64,000 bases of DNA from Adiantum capillus-veneris (taxonomy: Eukaryota; Streptophyta; Polypodiopsida; Polypodiales; Pteridaceae), in the NCBI GenBank assembly GCA_014529385.2, contig CM043942.1:109325141-109389140 (forward strand), written 5' to 3'. Under the pieces are notes generated by a model. That model saw only the letters and a program-made list of their open reading frames with translations. It had not been told where the DNA came from and did no database searches. Of this stretch, positions 11,897 to 22,484 are shown piece after piece. Position 1 is the first letter of the stretch. The number at the start of each line of letters is the position of its first letter. The position numbers and the translations under genes are program-made.

Positions 11897-13004
11897 AAAA
11901 GTATCTATTGTAAATTGTGTCATTGTGAGTAGTGGTGGTTTCATGATTTACTATGGTATTAGGGATAAGGCATTTCTTTTGGTCACAAAAAATGATGGTT
12001 CATCACAGATTGGATGAGATGGTAGAGATCCTGTGAATGGTCTCAATAAACTAATATGAAATGCATTGTGTAAGTGCCACTGTGAAGGCAAATCAATTCT
12101 AAATGAAACATAATTGATAACCTGTGAAGTGTGAACTAGTCCATAAAAGCAAAGAGAAGGTATAACAAAAGCATCAGTATCAACGCTTTGAATCTTGCCC
12201 TTTTTAATTCTCAACATGACATAATCTCCTTCTTTGAAAACAAGATTCATGTGGTGTTTGTTTGCATGCTTAGTGTATTGTTCTTGTGAGTATTTTATGG
12301 CAGCATGAACATTACATAAATAGAATAAAAATCAACAACAAAATCATCAATAGCTAGAGCAGAGTCAGACAATCAAGAAGATAGTGTAGGCAGAGAATGT
12401 CCATACACAATTTCAACAGGTGATTTCCCAGTGAAGAATGAGTGGTGTCGTTGCATGCAAATTGCATAATTTGTAACTTATCATCCCAATTTTTTTGTTG
12501 TCATGTAAATATACTTTCAACAAATCAATGAGTGTGTGATTAGTCACTTTAATTTTTCCATTAGATTTTGCATGAAAAGAAAATGAAAAATCAAGTGTAG
12601 TACCCAGGTTTTCAAAAAGAGTGGCCCAAAATGCACTGCTAGACTTGAAATTTTGATTAAAAATAATAACTTTTGGTAAACCATGAGTGGAAAAAATAAT
12701 TTGCAAATAACGAGTGTAACTTGATGTGCAGTGAGATTTTTGTTACATGGAATGAAACATGCTTGTTTACTCAAACGATAGATCACTATCCAAATCATAT
12801 GCTGCTTATGTGCAGTAAGAGGAAAACCAATAACGAAATCCATTGAAACATGCTCCCAAAGTTTATGAGGAATATGTACACTATAAGAAAGGGGGTTGAA
12901 TGCCTCTGGAATAGCCGCGCATCAACAAGCGTTTCATGGATATATATTTTATTCTTGGCGCGCTCATAGCCTCGGTGATAGTCGTGTTTATACCCTACAC
13001 ACAA
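11897..13004 (-). pseudogene. Ty3/gypsy H integrase and pre-chromodomain remnant
   Basis: Minus-strand fragments in three frames: MDFVIGFPLTAHKQHMIWIV and RLSKQACFIP (integrase core), STHGLPKVIIFNQNFKSS (region of the second catalytic Asp, here mutated), then FKEGDYVMLRIKKGK and LHNAFHISLLRPF (C-terminal part before a chromodomain). Many stops. This is the upstream continuation of 4633-4794. Upstream of about 13004 no further pol sequence is recognisable, so H is 5'-truncated. Confidence 0.75.
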
Positions 13005-13020
13005 TTTATTTATAAGAAAA

Positions 13021-13088
13021 ATCCAAGGATCTCGGATGATTCAAGTCCCCATATGTGAAGGCTTTGCATCATCCAAAGATCCTTGGAT
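13021..13088. repeat. Short inverted repeat (hairpin)
   Basis: ATCCAAGGATCTCGGATGAT (13021-13040) pairs with 13068-13088 with a single mismatch cluster and a loop of about 27 nt. Too short for a typical miRNA precursor claim. It could be the remains of a small foldback element. Confidence 0.55.
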
Positions 13089-13268
13089 ATTTTTTTTAAC
13101 ATAGATATCACATTTATTTATTATTTAAGATTTAATAATATCATACAATTTTTGAAACATAAGACTTCAAAACAATTTATTGACAAAATTATTTTTATTG
13201 ATATCGAGAGTTCGCAAAATGTATACAAGGTCTTTTAGCCGAGCATCCAAAATAAAAGTGAAATATTT

Positions 13269-13363
13269 ACAAGGGCTCTTGGTCGGAGGGCGTTCAAAAT
13301 GTGAGGGGATTATGTTGTACAAGGGCTCTTGGTCGGGCGTTCAAAATGTGAGGGGATTGTGTT
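13269..13363 (+). repeat. Tandem duplication of about 50 bp
   Basis: Two adjacent copies of TACAAGGGCTCTTGGTCGG...ATGTGAGGGGATT, starting at 13269 and 13318. The second lacks four bases. No coding role seen. Confidence 0.8.
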
Positions 13364-14100
13364 AGTAAGTTAGTAACCCTCATCGTCACCCTGGCTACCC
13401 TCATCATCCTCGCCCTCATTAGTGCCACCTCTTTGAGTGTACAAAAATAACAAAGCAAACCACATAAGTAGTAAACATTAAAATAAGTAAACAACAAAAT
13501 AATTAATTAGTTAGGTTGACTTCGTACTTGTGTAGTGGTCAAGGTTCGATGAGAGCGTCGAATTGTACTTGATCGATGTGGCCTTGTTGGAGCATCCACA
13601 GGTAATATTGTATTCGTTGTTGTGTTTTCGATACTTCACCACATCCCTTGACACTCAATGTCCTATGATGTTTGCATGCATATTAAGCATTATTTTTATT
13701 AGTTTACATCAAGATTATGGTTCAAATAAAAAATAAAAATGTTACTTACCACTTTGTCCTTCCAAACGTCCTTTCTACTAGAACCCCAACTGTGAGCTTG
13801 TTATCCCACCCTTGCTTGCCTCTACTGAGGATGGTCGACTCCACTACCCCTCTCTTGGAGGGAAAACTCCCACTCTGCATCATGCATATTGGCACCCTTT
13901 TTTGGAGATTGGGGTGTTTGTGTTGTTATTTAGCAGCCTTGCCAACGGTGGACCATTTATTACGAAGGAAGGTCTTGATAAAACCTTCCATCCAGTGCGT
14001 GGTAAAAGATTGGCCCTAGGGATTAGGAAATCGCAGTCGCATTGTATCAACAATATACTGCAGAGTACTGAGGATCTTGTTGCTCCCAATCGATGAAGCA
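13364..14100. other. Unassigned stretch, no gene supported
   Basis: Scattered short open frames on both strands, none with a recognisable motif. It may be intron and 3' sequence of the decayed minus-strand gene that continues beyond copia E (see 14101-14372). Confidence 0.4.
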
Positions 14101-14372
14101 ATTAGTTTAGGTAGAGTGGATCAAGCTCTTCAAGTGATTGTGGAATCACTTGCCATTGTTTTTGCTAAGGTCAAGGGCATCATCTCGATGACACCTATAG
14201 TATAGGCCATCATCATCGACATCTGAACGTCCACATCAGAACTGTACCCCGGATTTGGCAAGTCACTGGATGATCCTCCCCCAACTCCTCCAAAGTAAGC
14301 GTTGAAACAAGAGCCTCCCCCCGATCCTCGTCTCCTCTGGCTGTCAGTGGACTCTCGTCAACCCCCAAAGCC
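14101..14372 (-). pseudogene. Decayed minus-strand gene, part 2 (after copia E insertion)
   Basis: Minus-strand reading gives a Gly/Ser-rich segment (GSGGGSCFNAYFGGVGGG, then SSSDLPNPGYSSDVDVQM) that joins in sense to the fragment at 18065-18533 once element E and one copy of its target duplication are ignored. Stops remain (one at the Ser/Gly junction, another near 14120). I do not recognise the family. The low-complexity composition could equally be a transposase-associated ORF or a host gene fragment. Confidence 0.35.
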
Positions 14373-14377
14373 ACGCG

Positions 14378-14563
14378 TGAAGGGGATCGGGGAGCACCAC
14401 AGACGGAGAGTGAGAGAGAGAGAAGGAGACAGACACAATGTGGGTGGGGAGACTCAAAGAGTGAGCAGCCCCCTATACACTTATGCTATGTATAAGGTAT
14501 ACAAGTCAGTGGGCGCCCAGACTCTGGGCGGCCGGGCAAGGCACAGATGCCTATACCCCAACA
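14378..14563 (-). repeat. Copia E 3' LTR
   Basis: 186 bp LTR, TG...CA, partner of 17874-18059. It carries T/A at the two CpG sites where the other LTR keeps C/G. Confidence 0.92.
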
Positions 14564-14642
14564 ACCTCCCACTTAAAGGCGACTGTGCCTTTAAGCAAGG
14601 GAACCTAGTCTAAAGACTACAAAAGGTGAGAGAAAACCGCTC

Positions 14643-16472
14643 TCAACCGATGTCCACTGGCTGGCTGTGATCGTGTGCATCCGGCTGTCCTGCTCCCGTG
14701 TAAGTCCATACACCACCAGACGTACCGCACACGTACTGCAAGTATGTACGCAATACCTGCATATCTCCCTCGTGCACTATGCCATCATCAATCAACAAAC
14801 GACTGACAATCCCAACTACATATGCTCCCACTGCAGCTGCGATATCCGGTCTCAAGATCAGCATCTCATACATGAGACCACCGAATGCCAATGCAATGCT
14901 AGCGGGCCCTGCTAGCTCTATGGAGCATGCATCAACATATATGTCCCTGGCAATAGGCATCTCTGACTGACAAGGCGTGTCAGCCACATGCATCTCCTGA
15001 CTGTCCGCAAAAGACGCATCAACCTGTCGTGCAACCTCAGAGCAAACCAGCTGCTCTAGGTGTCTGCTGGAAGACATATCCTGCACAACTATATCCCCAT
15101 GCTCACTGTCGAGCATAGAAAGGAATGACTGCATAATCGCTGACATCTCAGCCTCCTCTGCAATCATCCACTGCAAACATGACCACTCAATCTGCTGTGA
15201 CTCACTAGAGCTCTCATGCTCTAACTCCGTATGCATAGACTCTTGCACAACGTCCTCCTGTCGTGACTCACTAGAGCAAGACTGCTCTACCTGTCTATCC
15301 TGCATAGAAGTATCTCGCACAACTGACTCTCTGCTTTGCTCAGTCACTAGCAAAGCATGCATGTCTGACTCTGTCACCTCTCTGTGTGACTGCTCAAGTC
15401 GTGCCCCAACTGTGTGCACAACGAGCTCACTACTCTGCACTCCATGCAAAGCATCCTGCAACCCACAAGCAAAAGAGACTCGCCTGCTCTCTCGCTCTCT
15501 ACCTGGCTGCGTGATCACAGAGACAACACCGTCTCTCGCGTGATCCACATGTAATGGGTAACCTGTACCACTCCTGGCACCTCTCGCAATCACTAGCGAA
15601 CCCAAATGCATCACAAAATCTCGCTCTCGTAGCGAAATCTGACATCCACAATCTCTAAGCTAACCAATCGAGATCAAACTCACTGTCAAATCTGGTACAT
15701 AGCGCACATGTCGTAACAAGTAAGATGCACCACTCGGTAATGATAGTCTCACATCTCCTGCACCTGCTATCGCATGCACCGATCCATCGGTCAAACGTAC
15801 ACTGCCAAGCATCCCGCTAGAATAGCTACAAAACCATGCACGATGCGGCGTGACATGAAACATAGCATCTGCGTCTAGCAACCACTGCGAAGGGAGTGCA
15901 CTATCCACATGTATAGCATCTCGTGCATAGCTCGAGGTAAAAGTGACATCCCCGTCACTAGTATACTCTGACACTACATGTGCCTCAACTGTCAAAGAAA
16001 CTGAGTCCATGGCATCACTACATACATCTCTGAGATTGCCATGTCTCCTACGATGTCGCATACGACAAAAACAGCGTCGTCTAACGTGTCCAGAATGACC
16101 ACAATACCAACATGTCACCTGTCGGCGTGCTCGTGAATGTACATGTCTCACACGAGTCCGTGATGACTCAGATCTATCATACATATCATGCAATCTGTGC
16201 CAAAGTGCTCTCGAAGTAGTCTCATACATAACAAGAGCATATACAGATTCCGCAAGGTGCAAAGAGAGCGTAGATAGTGCCATCTCCTCTAGCTCCTGCC
16301 ACTGATCGTCAGACATGTTTGAAGGTCTACCTGCATCACCACTCAATGGTCGATGCAACCCTCGCTGTGTCAATGCATCAAGCATACACTCTCTCCATGC
16401 CGCAAAGTCTGACCCATCAAACATGCGCATCTGTGAGAGGTCACAATCTGATCGATCACCTGTCTCTGTCAT
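14643..16472 (-). pseudogene. Copia E Gag-protease-(RT tail) reading frame with one TAG stop
   Basis: From MTETGDRSDCDLSQMRMFDG (start 16472; the frame is open to 16637) one minus-strand frame runs to TGA-type end 14643. It is broken only by TAG at 15660-15662, where the conserved copia LISxGQL motif has its Gln codon. It holds Gag (WHRLHDMYD), a CCHC knuckle (CWYCGHSGHVRRRC) and a protease-like segment (WLLDADAMFHVTPHR, where D-S/T-G is replaced by D-A-D). A Ser/Gln/Glu-rich segment of about 170 residues follows, then GGLMYEMLILRPDIAAAVG...VVGIVSRLL, resembling the end of copia RT just before RNase H. Integrase and the RT core are missing. Its products could at most package RNA; movement would need another element's enzymes. 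Confidence 0.75.
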
Positions 16473-17859
16473 GAGCACAATGTAGCAAGCTAGAAAGCAA
16501 AACCACCTCACCAACAACACCTGGAAACTGTCTACCAATATGGCGAGAAACACAATGTAAAACCTGTGAGACACACTCCAAAATAGAGCTCCCGCAATGT
16601 CAATACAAGCCTCGCCTGCTCTAGTATCACACTGCAATCTGTGAGCTAATCACCAAGCCCACACTGTGCGGTATCGATGCATACACACGCACAAATCTCC
16701 CACCTGCAGAGAACACCGCACGCAAATGCTGAGTGCAACCTGCAATCTCTACCTAGATCGCATAAATGATACGCATAAAACTCCTGGGAAAATTTCGCCA
16801 GAGTTTCGTCAGTAAAACGGCCACAAAACCAATAACCAAACTGACTGCACGCTCAAAACCATGAGCAACCAAAGCGCATCAAACCGCACTCCAAATGCAT
16901 GCACCAATCTTCACACTTTGCATACATCATTGCAAACACCTGCAAATCTAGTACACAAATATCTGCTCTACCTGTGACTGCCAAAAAACATGCTCGAGGC
17001 ATACATTGCCGAGCTCAAAATGCAATCACATTAGTCTCCCTGAGCATCAAACCACATAAGGCATACATCGTATCCTCCCACCTGTGAGGAAACTTGCAAC
17101 AAATATCACTCTCACATCTGAGAGCAAACCATGTGTGGAATCCTCGACACACAATAAACAACTGCTGCTGCAGAAAATTCAGCGTTCAGAATTTTAAAAT
17201 TCTGATATGACGAGCGCGTCCGGAGCATGCCAAAACCCCAAGGTAGACTCCTGGATCATATGTATCCGAGTCCGGGTGTGAAAGCTATGCCAAAAACAGT
17301 GTTTTTGGGACCCGAAAGTGCACAAATAAACTTGCTGCTGTACCTGCTATAATTCAAAGCATAATTTCAGAAAATAGACATCACCATCACGTCCGGAGCG
17401 TGCCAAAACCCTGACCTAGACTCCTGGATCATGTAGATCTGACTCTGTATGACGGAGCTACTCAAAAAACTGCGTTTTAGAGCCCGAAAATGGCAAAAAC
17501 GAGCTGCACACAGTCTTGAACCTGCGCCTGCTCCACTCTGCGTGATGCAATGTCCTGTCAATGCAAGCTCCAACACAAGAGCTCTGCCACAACAGCATCC
17601 AAGCACTCGAATGTCAAGCTCTCCTCCGCCGAGCACTTCTCTAACGAGCTCCACTGAGCTCAAAAGCTCCTCTCACCAAGGAAGCCGCAACCGCCTCCTC
17701 GACCAAGCTTGACCACACCAAGCTCCTAAGCTCCAAAGACAATGCTCCTCAAGCTAAAATCGCTCTCCGTGAAACTCCGCGATCGAACTCCACCGTCGAG
17801 AGCGAGCGAGCTATCGCCTCGAAGCTCTCAAAGCCGTCGTGCTCTCCGCGGTGACCATA

Positions 17860-17871
17860 GCTCTGATACCA
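17860..17871 (-). other. Copia E primer binding site (tRNA-iMet)
   Basis: Minus-strand TGGTATCAGAGC, exact complement of the initiator tRNA-Met 3' end, 2 nt inside the 5' LTR. Confidence 0.92.
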
Positions 17872-17873
17872 AT

Positions 17874-18059
17874 TGAAGGGGATCGGGGAGCACCACAGAC
17901 GGAGAGTGAGAGAGAGAGAAGGAGACAGACACGATGTGGGTGGGGAGACTCAAAGAGTGAGCAGCCCCCTATACACTTATGCTATGTATAAGGTATACAA
18001 GTCAGTGGGCGCCCAGACTCTGGGCGGCCGGGCAAGGCACAGACGCCTATACCCCAACA
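17874..18059 (-). repeat. Copia E 5' LTR
   Basis: 186 bp LTR adjacent to the primer site. A GA-rich segment (GAGAGTGAGAGAGAGAG) occurs here, as in copia A, but has not expanded. Confidence 0.92.
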
Positions 18060-18064
18060 ACGCG

Positions 18065-18533
18065 AACTACATCGCTCACTCTGCCCTAAAGAGGATCGAT
18101 GACCACGAGGGCTAGGATGGCTTAATGGTCAAAGCAGGGAGAGTTGATGCAAGGGAATCGTAGAAGAGGGTGCCGAGGGAAATGGTGAAGGAAATGTAGT
18201 AGCGGGGACCGAGGGATAGGGTGAAGGAAATGTAGTGGGGGGTGCCGAGGGAAAGGTTGAAGGAAAGGTAGTGGGGGCCTGCGAGGACATGGGCGAGGGT
18301 GAGGGGGAAATCCCATACTAGAACAACTGATGTGGCGTATATGAAGAGAAGATCCTTTGCGAATCTCGCTCATAATCTTGCCACATGCACAAGAATGAGG
18401 CTATCTAGGGATCCATAGGGACCAAATGAGGAGGAGGACAAGGATGGGAGTGGTCATAGGGACCGGAGCCCCCAGAAGAGGAACCCACGGTTGTCCTAAA
18501 TGAGCGGAATAAGTCTTCGTCTTGCCCAGCCAT
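18065..18533 (-). pseudogene. Decayed minus-strand gene, part 1 (Pro-rich repeat protein N-terminus)
   Basis: Begins MAGQDEDLFRSFRTTVGSSS at 18533 and continues SGGSGPYDHSHPCPPPH to a stop near 18403. Further on the same strand it reads a 13-residue tandem repeat of the type TTFPSPFPSAP (39-bp DNA unit, about 18150-18290) before copia E interrupts it at 18064. In another frame the repeat gives PRHPPLHFLHPI units. I do not recognise the family. Stops and the insertion argue that it is dead. Confidence 0.4.
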
Positions 18534-18589
18534 GTCACAACTAAAAAAGAGAGAAAAGAGAACTCAAATACAACCTAAACATACTAAAT

Positions 18590-19690
18590 GGGCAGCCCAT
18601 TGCATGTAAATACGCGTACCAAAACCTCTCCAATAGAGGGGCTATAGCCATGCCATAAACTAGGGGTTTTGGGTAGCCCATTTGGCCCTTCTATTAGAGG
18701 GGTTTTGGCATGCCTATTTGCATGTAATGGGCAACCCAAATGGACTGCCCACCATTGAAGGGGGTGGGAAAAATAGGGCCAAAAAAACATGAGCATGGGG
18801 GACAACCCATGGGCTCACATGAGCCTTTACCTCGACCAATTTAAGGCATAAGTTTGGCCCCTCTATAAGAGGGATTTGGGATGCCCATTGCATGCAAATA
18901 AGCATGCCAAAACCTCTCTAATAGAGGGGCCAGACGGTAGCCCCGGTAGCCCAAAAACCTTAGTTTTGGGATGATTTTGGTCCCTCTATTAGAGAGGTTT
19001 GGGCATGCTTATTTGCATGCAATGGGTTGCCCGTTTGGGGAGCCCATTGCATGCATATAGACATGCCAAAACCCCTGGTCAAACTCATACCCAAAATTAG
19101 GGGTTCTGGGATGGTTTTAGCCCCTCTATTAGAGGGGTTTTGGGCTACCGTTTGGTCCCTCTACTAGAGAGGTTTTGGCATGCTTATTTGCATGCAATGG
19201 GCTGCATGTTTGGGGAGCCCATTGCATGCAAATAGACATGCCAAAACCCCTCTAATAGAGGGCCAAAATCATATCCAAAACTAGGGGTTTTGGGATGATT
19301 TTGGCCCCTCTATTAGAGAGGTTTTGGCATGCTTATTTGCATGCAGTGGGCTACTCTTTTGGGGAGCCCATTGCATGCAAATAGACATGCCAAAACCCCT
19401 CTAATAGAGGGGCCAAACTCATACCCAAAACTAGGGGTTTTGGACATTGAAGGGGGAGGCAAAATAGGGCCAAAAAAACATGGGCATGGGGGATATCCCA
19501 TGGGCTCACATGAGCCTTTACCTCAACCAATTAGGGCAAAACAATAGTAATAAGGAGGGAGAGTTTTGACATGCATATTCACATGCAATGGGCTGCCCGT
19601 TGCATGCAAAACCCATGCCAAAACCCCTCCAATAGAGGGGATAAATTCATGCATAAACTAGGGGTTTTCGCATGCATTTTGTCATGCAAT
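18590..19690. repeat. Cluster of alternating palindromes (CCCCTCTAATAGAGGGG and TTTGCATGCAA types)
   Basis: Eleven copies of a palindrome with core CCCCTCTAWTAGAGGGG (18625, 18686, 18858, 18913, 18981, 19121, 19156, 19247, 19305, 19396, 19624), interleaved with about ten TTTGCATGCAA-type palindromes. Between them a module reading GACATGCCAAAACC and its reverse complement alternate, so the array is built of inverted, not only direct, copies. There is no coding sequence. It would fold into many local stems. Confidence 0.85.
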
Positions 19691-19787
19691 GGCAACCCAT
19701 GGGCTCATGTGAGCCTTTACCTTGACAATAAGAGCAAATAACACTAATTTTAAAACAAAATGCAAAATTAAAAAGAAATCAAGTGCA

Positions 19788-20015
19788 CTTACATCAAAAA
19801 TGTGTCGCACGCGTTTGATTTTGTGTGTCTCCTTGCCAACAACGCTCCTTTGCCACTCTCTTGCCGCCAACGTTTGACTATCAAAATAGCCTCCTCCGGT
19901 GGTGCACTTACATCGAAAATGTGTTGCACGCGTTTGATTTTGTGTGTCTCCTTGCCAAAACGCTCCTTTGCCACTCTCTTGCCGCCAACGTTTGACTATC
20001 AAAATAGCCTCCTCC
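19788..20015 (-). repeat. 113-bp tandem duplication with exon-like minus strand
   Basis: Two near-identical copies (from about 19788 and 19902). On the minus strand each reads EEAILIVKRWRQESGKGAFW in one frame and ends at a GTAAGT splice-donor-like site (rc of ACTTAC, 19789-19794 and 19905-19910). This suggests a duplicated exon/intron border of a decayed gene. Family not recognised. A MYB-like or trihelix origin was considered but the motif is too short. Confidence 0.5.
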
Positions 20016-21519
20016 GTGTGTGTAGCTGTTTTTACTTAAATAATAAGACATAAATGAACTTTAACATTCAAAGACAACTGGCTTTAAAGAAAAGGCAATG
20101 ATTAGTAAAAAAACAAATCAGTCTTAGAATTATCTTCCTACATGGCATATAAGAATGAGGCCTCATTCTAGTATACAATGATAATGACTCATTAAAGAAG
20201 TACTTCCCAAGTAGTAGGAGCCAGTGTAATCATGGATAGACATTTGCTTTAAGGCAAAAAAATTCCAAGAAAGGATAGAGTCCTCACTTGCATCCATTCA
20301 ATCAAAACAATAGATACGTTAGTCTTGAATGCGTTTTACAAGTGTCAACGAACTATATTAGTTATTATCCATGTCCAACTTACAACTTTTCATACTTTAA
20401 ACAAACTTCCAAAGTGTAAATGTATTTCAATTTTGTAAAAAAATATTTAAAGCTTGTAAAAAAGGCCATAATCCCTTGGAGTTATGGTAGCTATTATATG
20501 TATGGTTTCTATACAACCCAATTTTTAATAGACCTTAAATTTTCATTTACATATGTATCATTTTGATTAGAAGACCACCACCCCTTCTAATCCAAGTGAC
20601 TTAATACCACCATTAGTTCAAAGTTTATTTTGTGCATACTTCCCAATCATTTACCATCAAGATTTTACATAGCAATTTTGTCATTCTTTTACTTAGTATG
20701 GTAAAATTTAGTCTAACAACTCTCCTAAACTAATCAAGTAAATGTGGTACATCTCTTACCACTTCCATCTTTAAAACCATTAGTCAAAACATAGTAACTT
20801 TTGTCCTTAGCTTTAGATAAAACCCTAAAAAAACCATCGTTCTACACCTCAATTAGTTGTCAGTTGCTTGGCTTAGGCAAAAAAGCACTCAGTAAGCATA
20901 TCAAATGCTCTAAATTAAGTTTGAGTAAGAGGAACCAAAAATTCCAAAATTTGTACAAACGAGTGTAGATAAGCCATGCCTTAAGTGAAAAAAACCATGA
21001 GATTCAAACTGTTTAGTCACGGCATCTCCATCATGGTATGCAATGTAACCTAGATTATATAGTGCTCTACATCATCAATGTGACACCATGATTACGCTAG
21101 CAGTCCCTCAAAAAGACAGTCATCAAATGCAATCAAAGTCTCGTCAGACTCATCCCCTCTTTTTTACAGTCATCATCACAACATTCCTAGCGAGTATGTA
21201 CCTATACCCCAGGTGTATATTGCCTTATACTGGCATTAGCGGCCTAACCCCACAATAATATTCCAAGCATATTGAGTCAGTACGCAGAAATAATGAGCAC
21301 AAAACCAAGGCCTCGGGCATATTGCCATGCCTGTACGTGAAGTACATATGTATTACCTAATGCCAGTCACCCCTAAACATCAAAGAGATGGCAAAAAATC
21401 TAGTTATTCCATTGAATGCCAGTCCAAGCCTTGGTGTAGGGAAACCTATACCCATGCAGTCATAAAATATACACGGCATGTGAAAACGGCCCAACATAAA
21501 TCTATACAAACCTTATTAA
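20016..21519. other. AT-rich stretch, nothing recognised
   Basis: 1.5 kb without an open frame of interest, tRNA, repeat structure or retroelement motif that I can see. Confidence 0.5.
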
Positions 21520-22399
21520 TGTAAGATCCCCAATTTTTGGGTCTCTTCTAGAAATAAGGAAAATAGCTTTCAATATTTATTTTGCCAATTTTTGACTTAG
21601 ATGCTTGATTGACAGAATTGGAAGGTTCTAAAGTAAAAAGCAAGGTTTGTTTCCATGTTCCAGTAGGTTAGACGGACGTTTGGTTCAGTTTTGGAAAAAA
21701 TCCGTTATTTTTTAGTTTTTTCATATTTTTTGTGCTTTTAGGTGCTTTTTTGCAAAAAGCAAAGTCGGATCGTTAATCTACGTGTTCCAGGGAAGCTATG
21801 ATTCAATTTTGTAAAAATCTGCTTTTTGAGTGTTTTTCACGCTATTTATAGCTTTTCATAATTTTTAGTGCTTTTTAGTGGAAAGCAAATCCGCTTTCTT
21901 ATTCCAATGGACGAGGGGAACCCGTGGTTCAATTTTAAAAAAAATTGTTTTTTTTCTTCTTCTTACCCTATTTTTTCGCTTTTCGTGCTTTTCGACGTTT
22001 TTGAAAAGCAATGTGTTTTTTATGATGACGTAAATGTAAAAGTATTAATTTTAGTCTCCGTCAGGTTTTAAAATGATCACTCGGAGCAAAAACGGGATCG
22101 AACGGGATTTTTACGAGAAATATTTTTATAAAAAGTGGTACTGTAAATACACCGGAGTAGTACGAGAAAGTCATAATTATGTCGGGGCATAGTCTAGCTA
22201 CGGTTTCCATTAGTTTCCATTAGTCTCTACTTGCTTATTATCTTCTTTCTCGTTTCACGGTGTACGCGCTCTCCGGAAGCTTTCGTGGCAAATACCTCTA
22301 CGTAGCTCTCATCACCGCTCTCTTGTGGCAAAGCAAAATGCCTTTCAACAGTCCCTAATCAATTCTAAAGCACAGTGAGAATCTCTAAACTCCATAGCC

Positions 22400-22481
<82 letters not shown>
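21520..22481 (+). repeat. LTR-like start with degenerate 123-bp tandem repeats and (TC)39
   Basis: The segment opens TGTAAGATCCCC, a possible LTR start. Three degenerate units follow, each beginning GCAAAG/GCAAAT (21640, 21759, 21885, remnant at 22008; spacing 119-126 bp) and containing TTCAATTTTG-AAAAATC. (TC)39 follows at 22404-22481. No second LTR, primer site or coding region could be paired with it. Confidence 0.5.

Positions 22482-22484
<3 letters not shown>

Larger units (their letters stand above)
14378..18059 (-). mobile_element. Ty1/copia element E, young and internally deleted
   Basis: 186 bp LTRs at 14378-14563 and 17874-18059, exact target duplication ACGCG (14373-14377, 18060-18064), exact tRNA-iMet primer site (17860-17871) and polypurine tract (14564-14574). 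The LTRs differ at only two positions, both C/T-type changes at CpG sites. The 3.7 kb element lacks integrase and most of RT, so it is non-autonomous. Its internal sequence is less AT-rich than its surroundings. Confidence 0.93.

Noticed and set aside
14302-14613. 103-codon open frame and its twin at 17873-18115
   Set aside because: They run through the two LTRs of copia E, so the similarity is LTR identity.
16473-16637. Hydrophobic N-terminal extension of copia E Gag as a signal peptide
   Set aside because: The MTETGD start at 16472 matches normal copia Gag openings. The upstream 55 codons are probably an untranslated leader left open by chance.
18590-19690. CRISPR-like array
   Set aside because: Cores repeat but spacing is irregular (about 35-210 bp), orientation alternates, and the genome is a plant.
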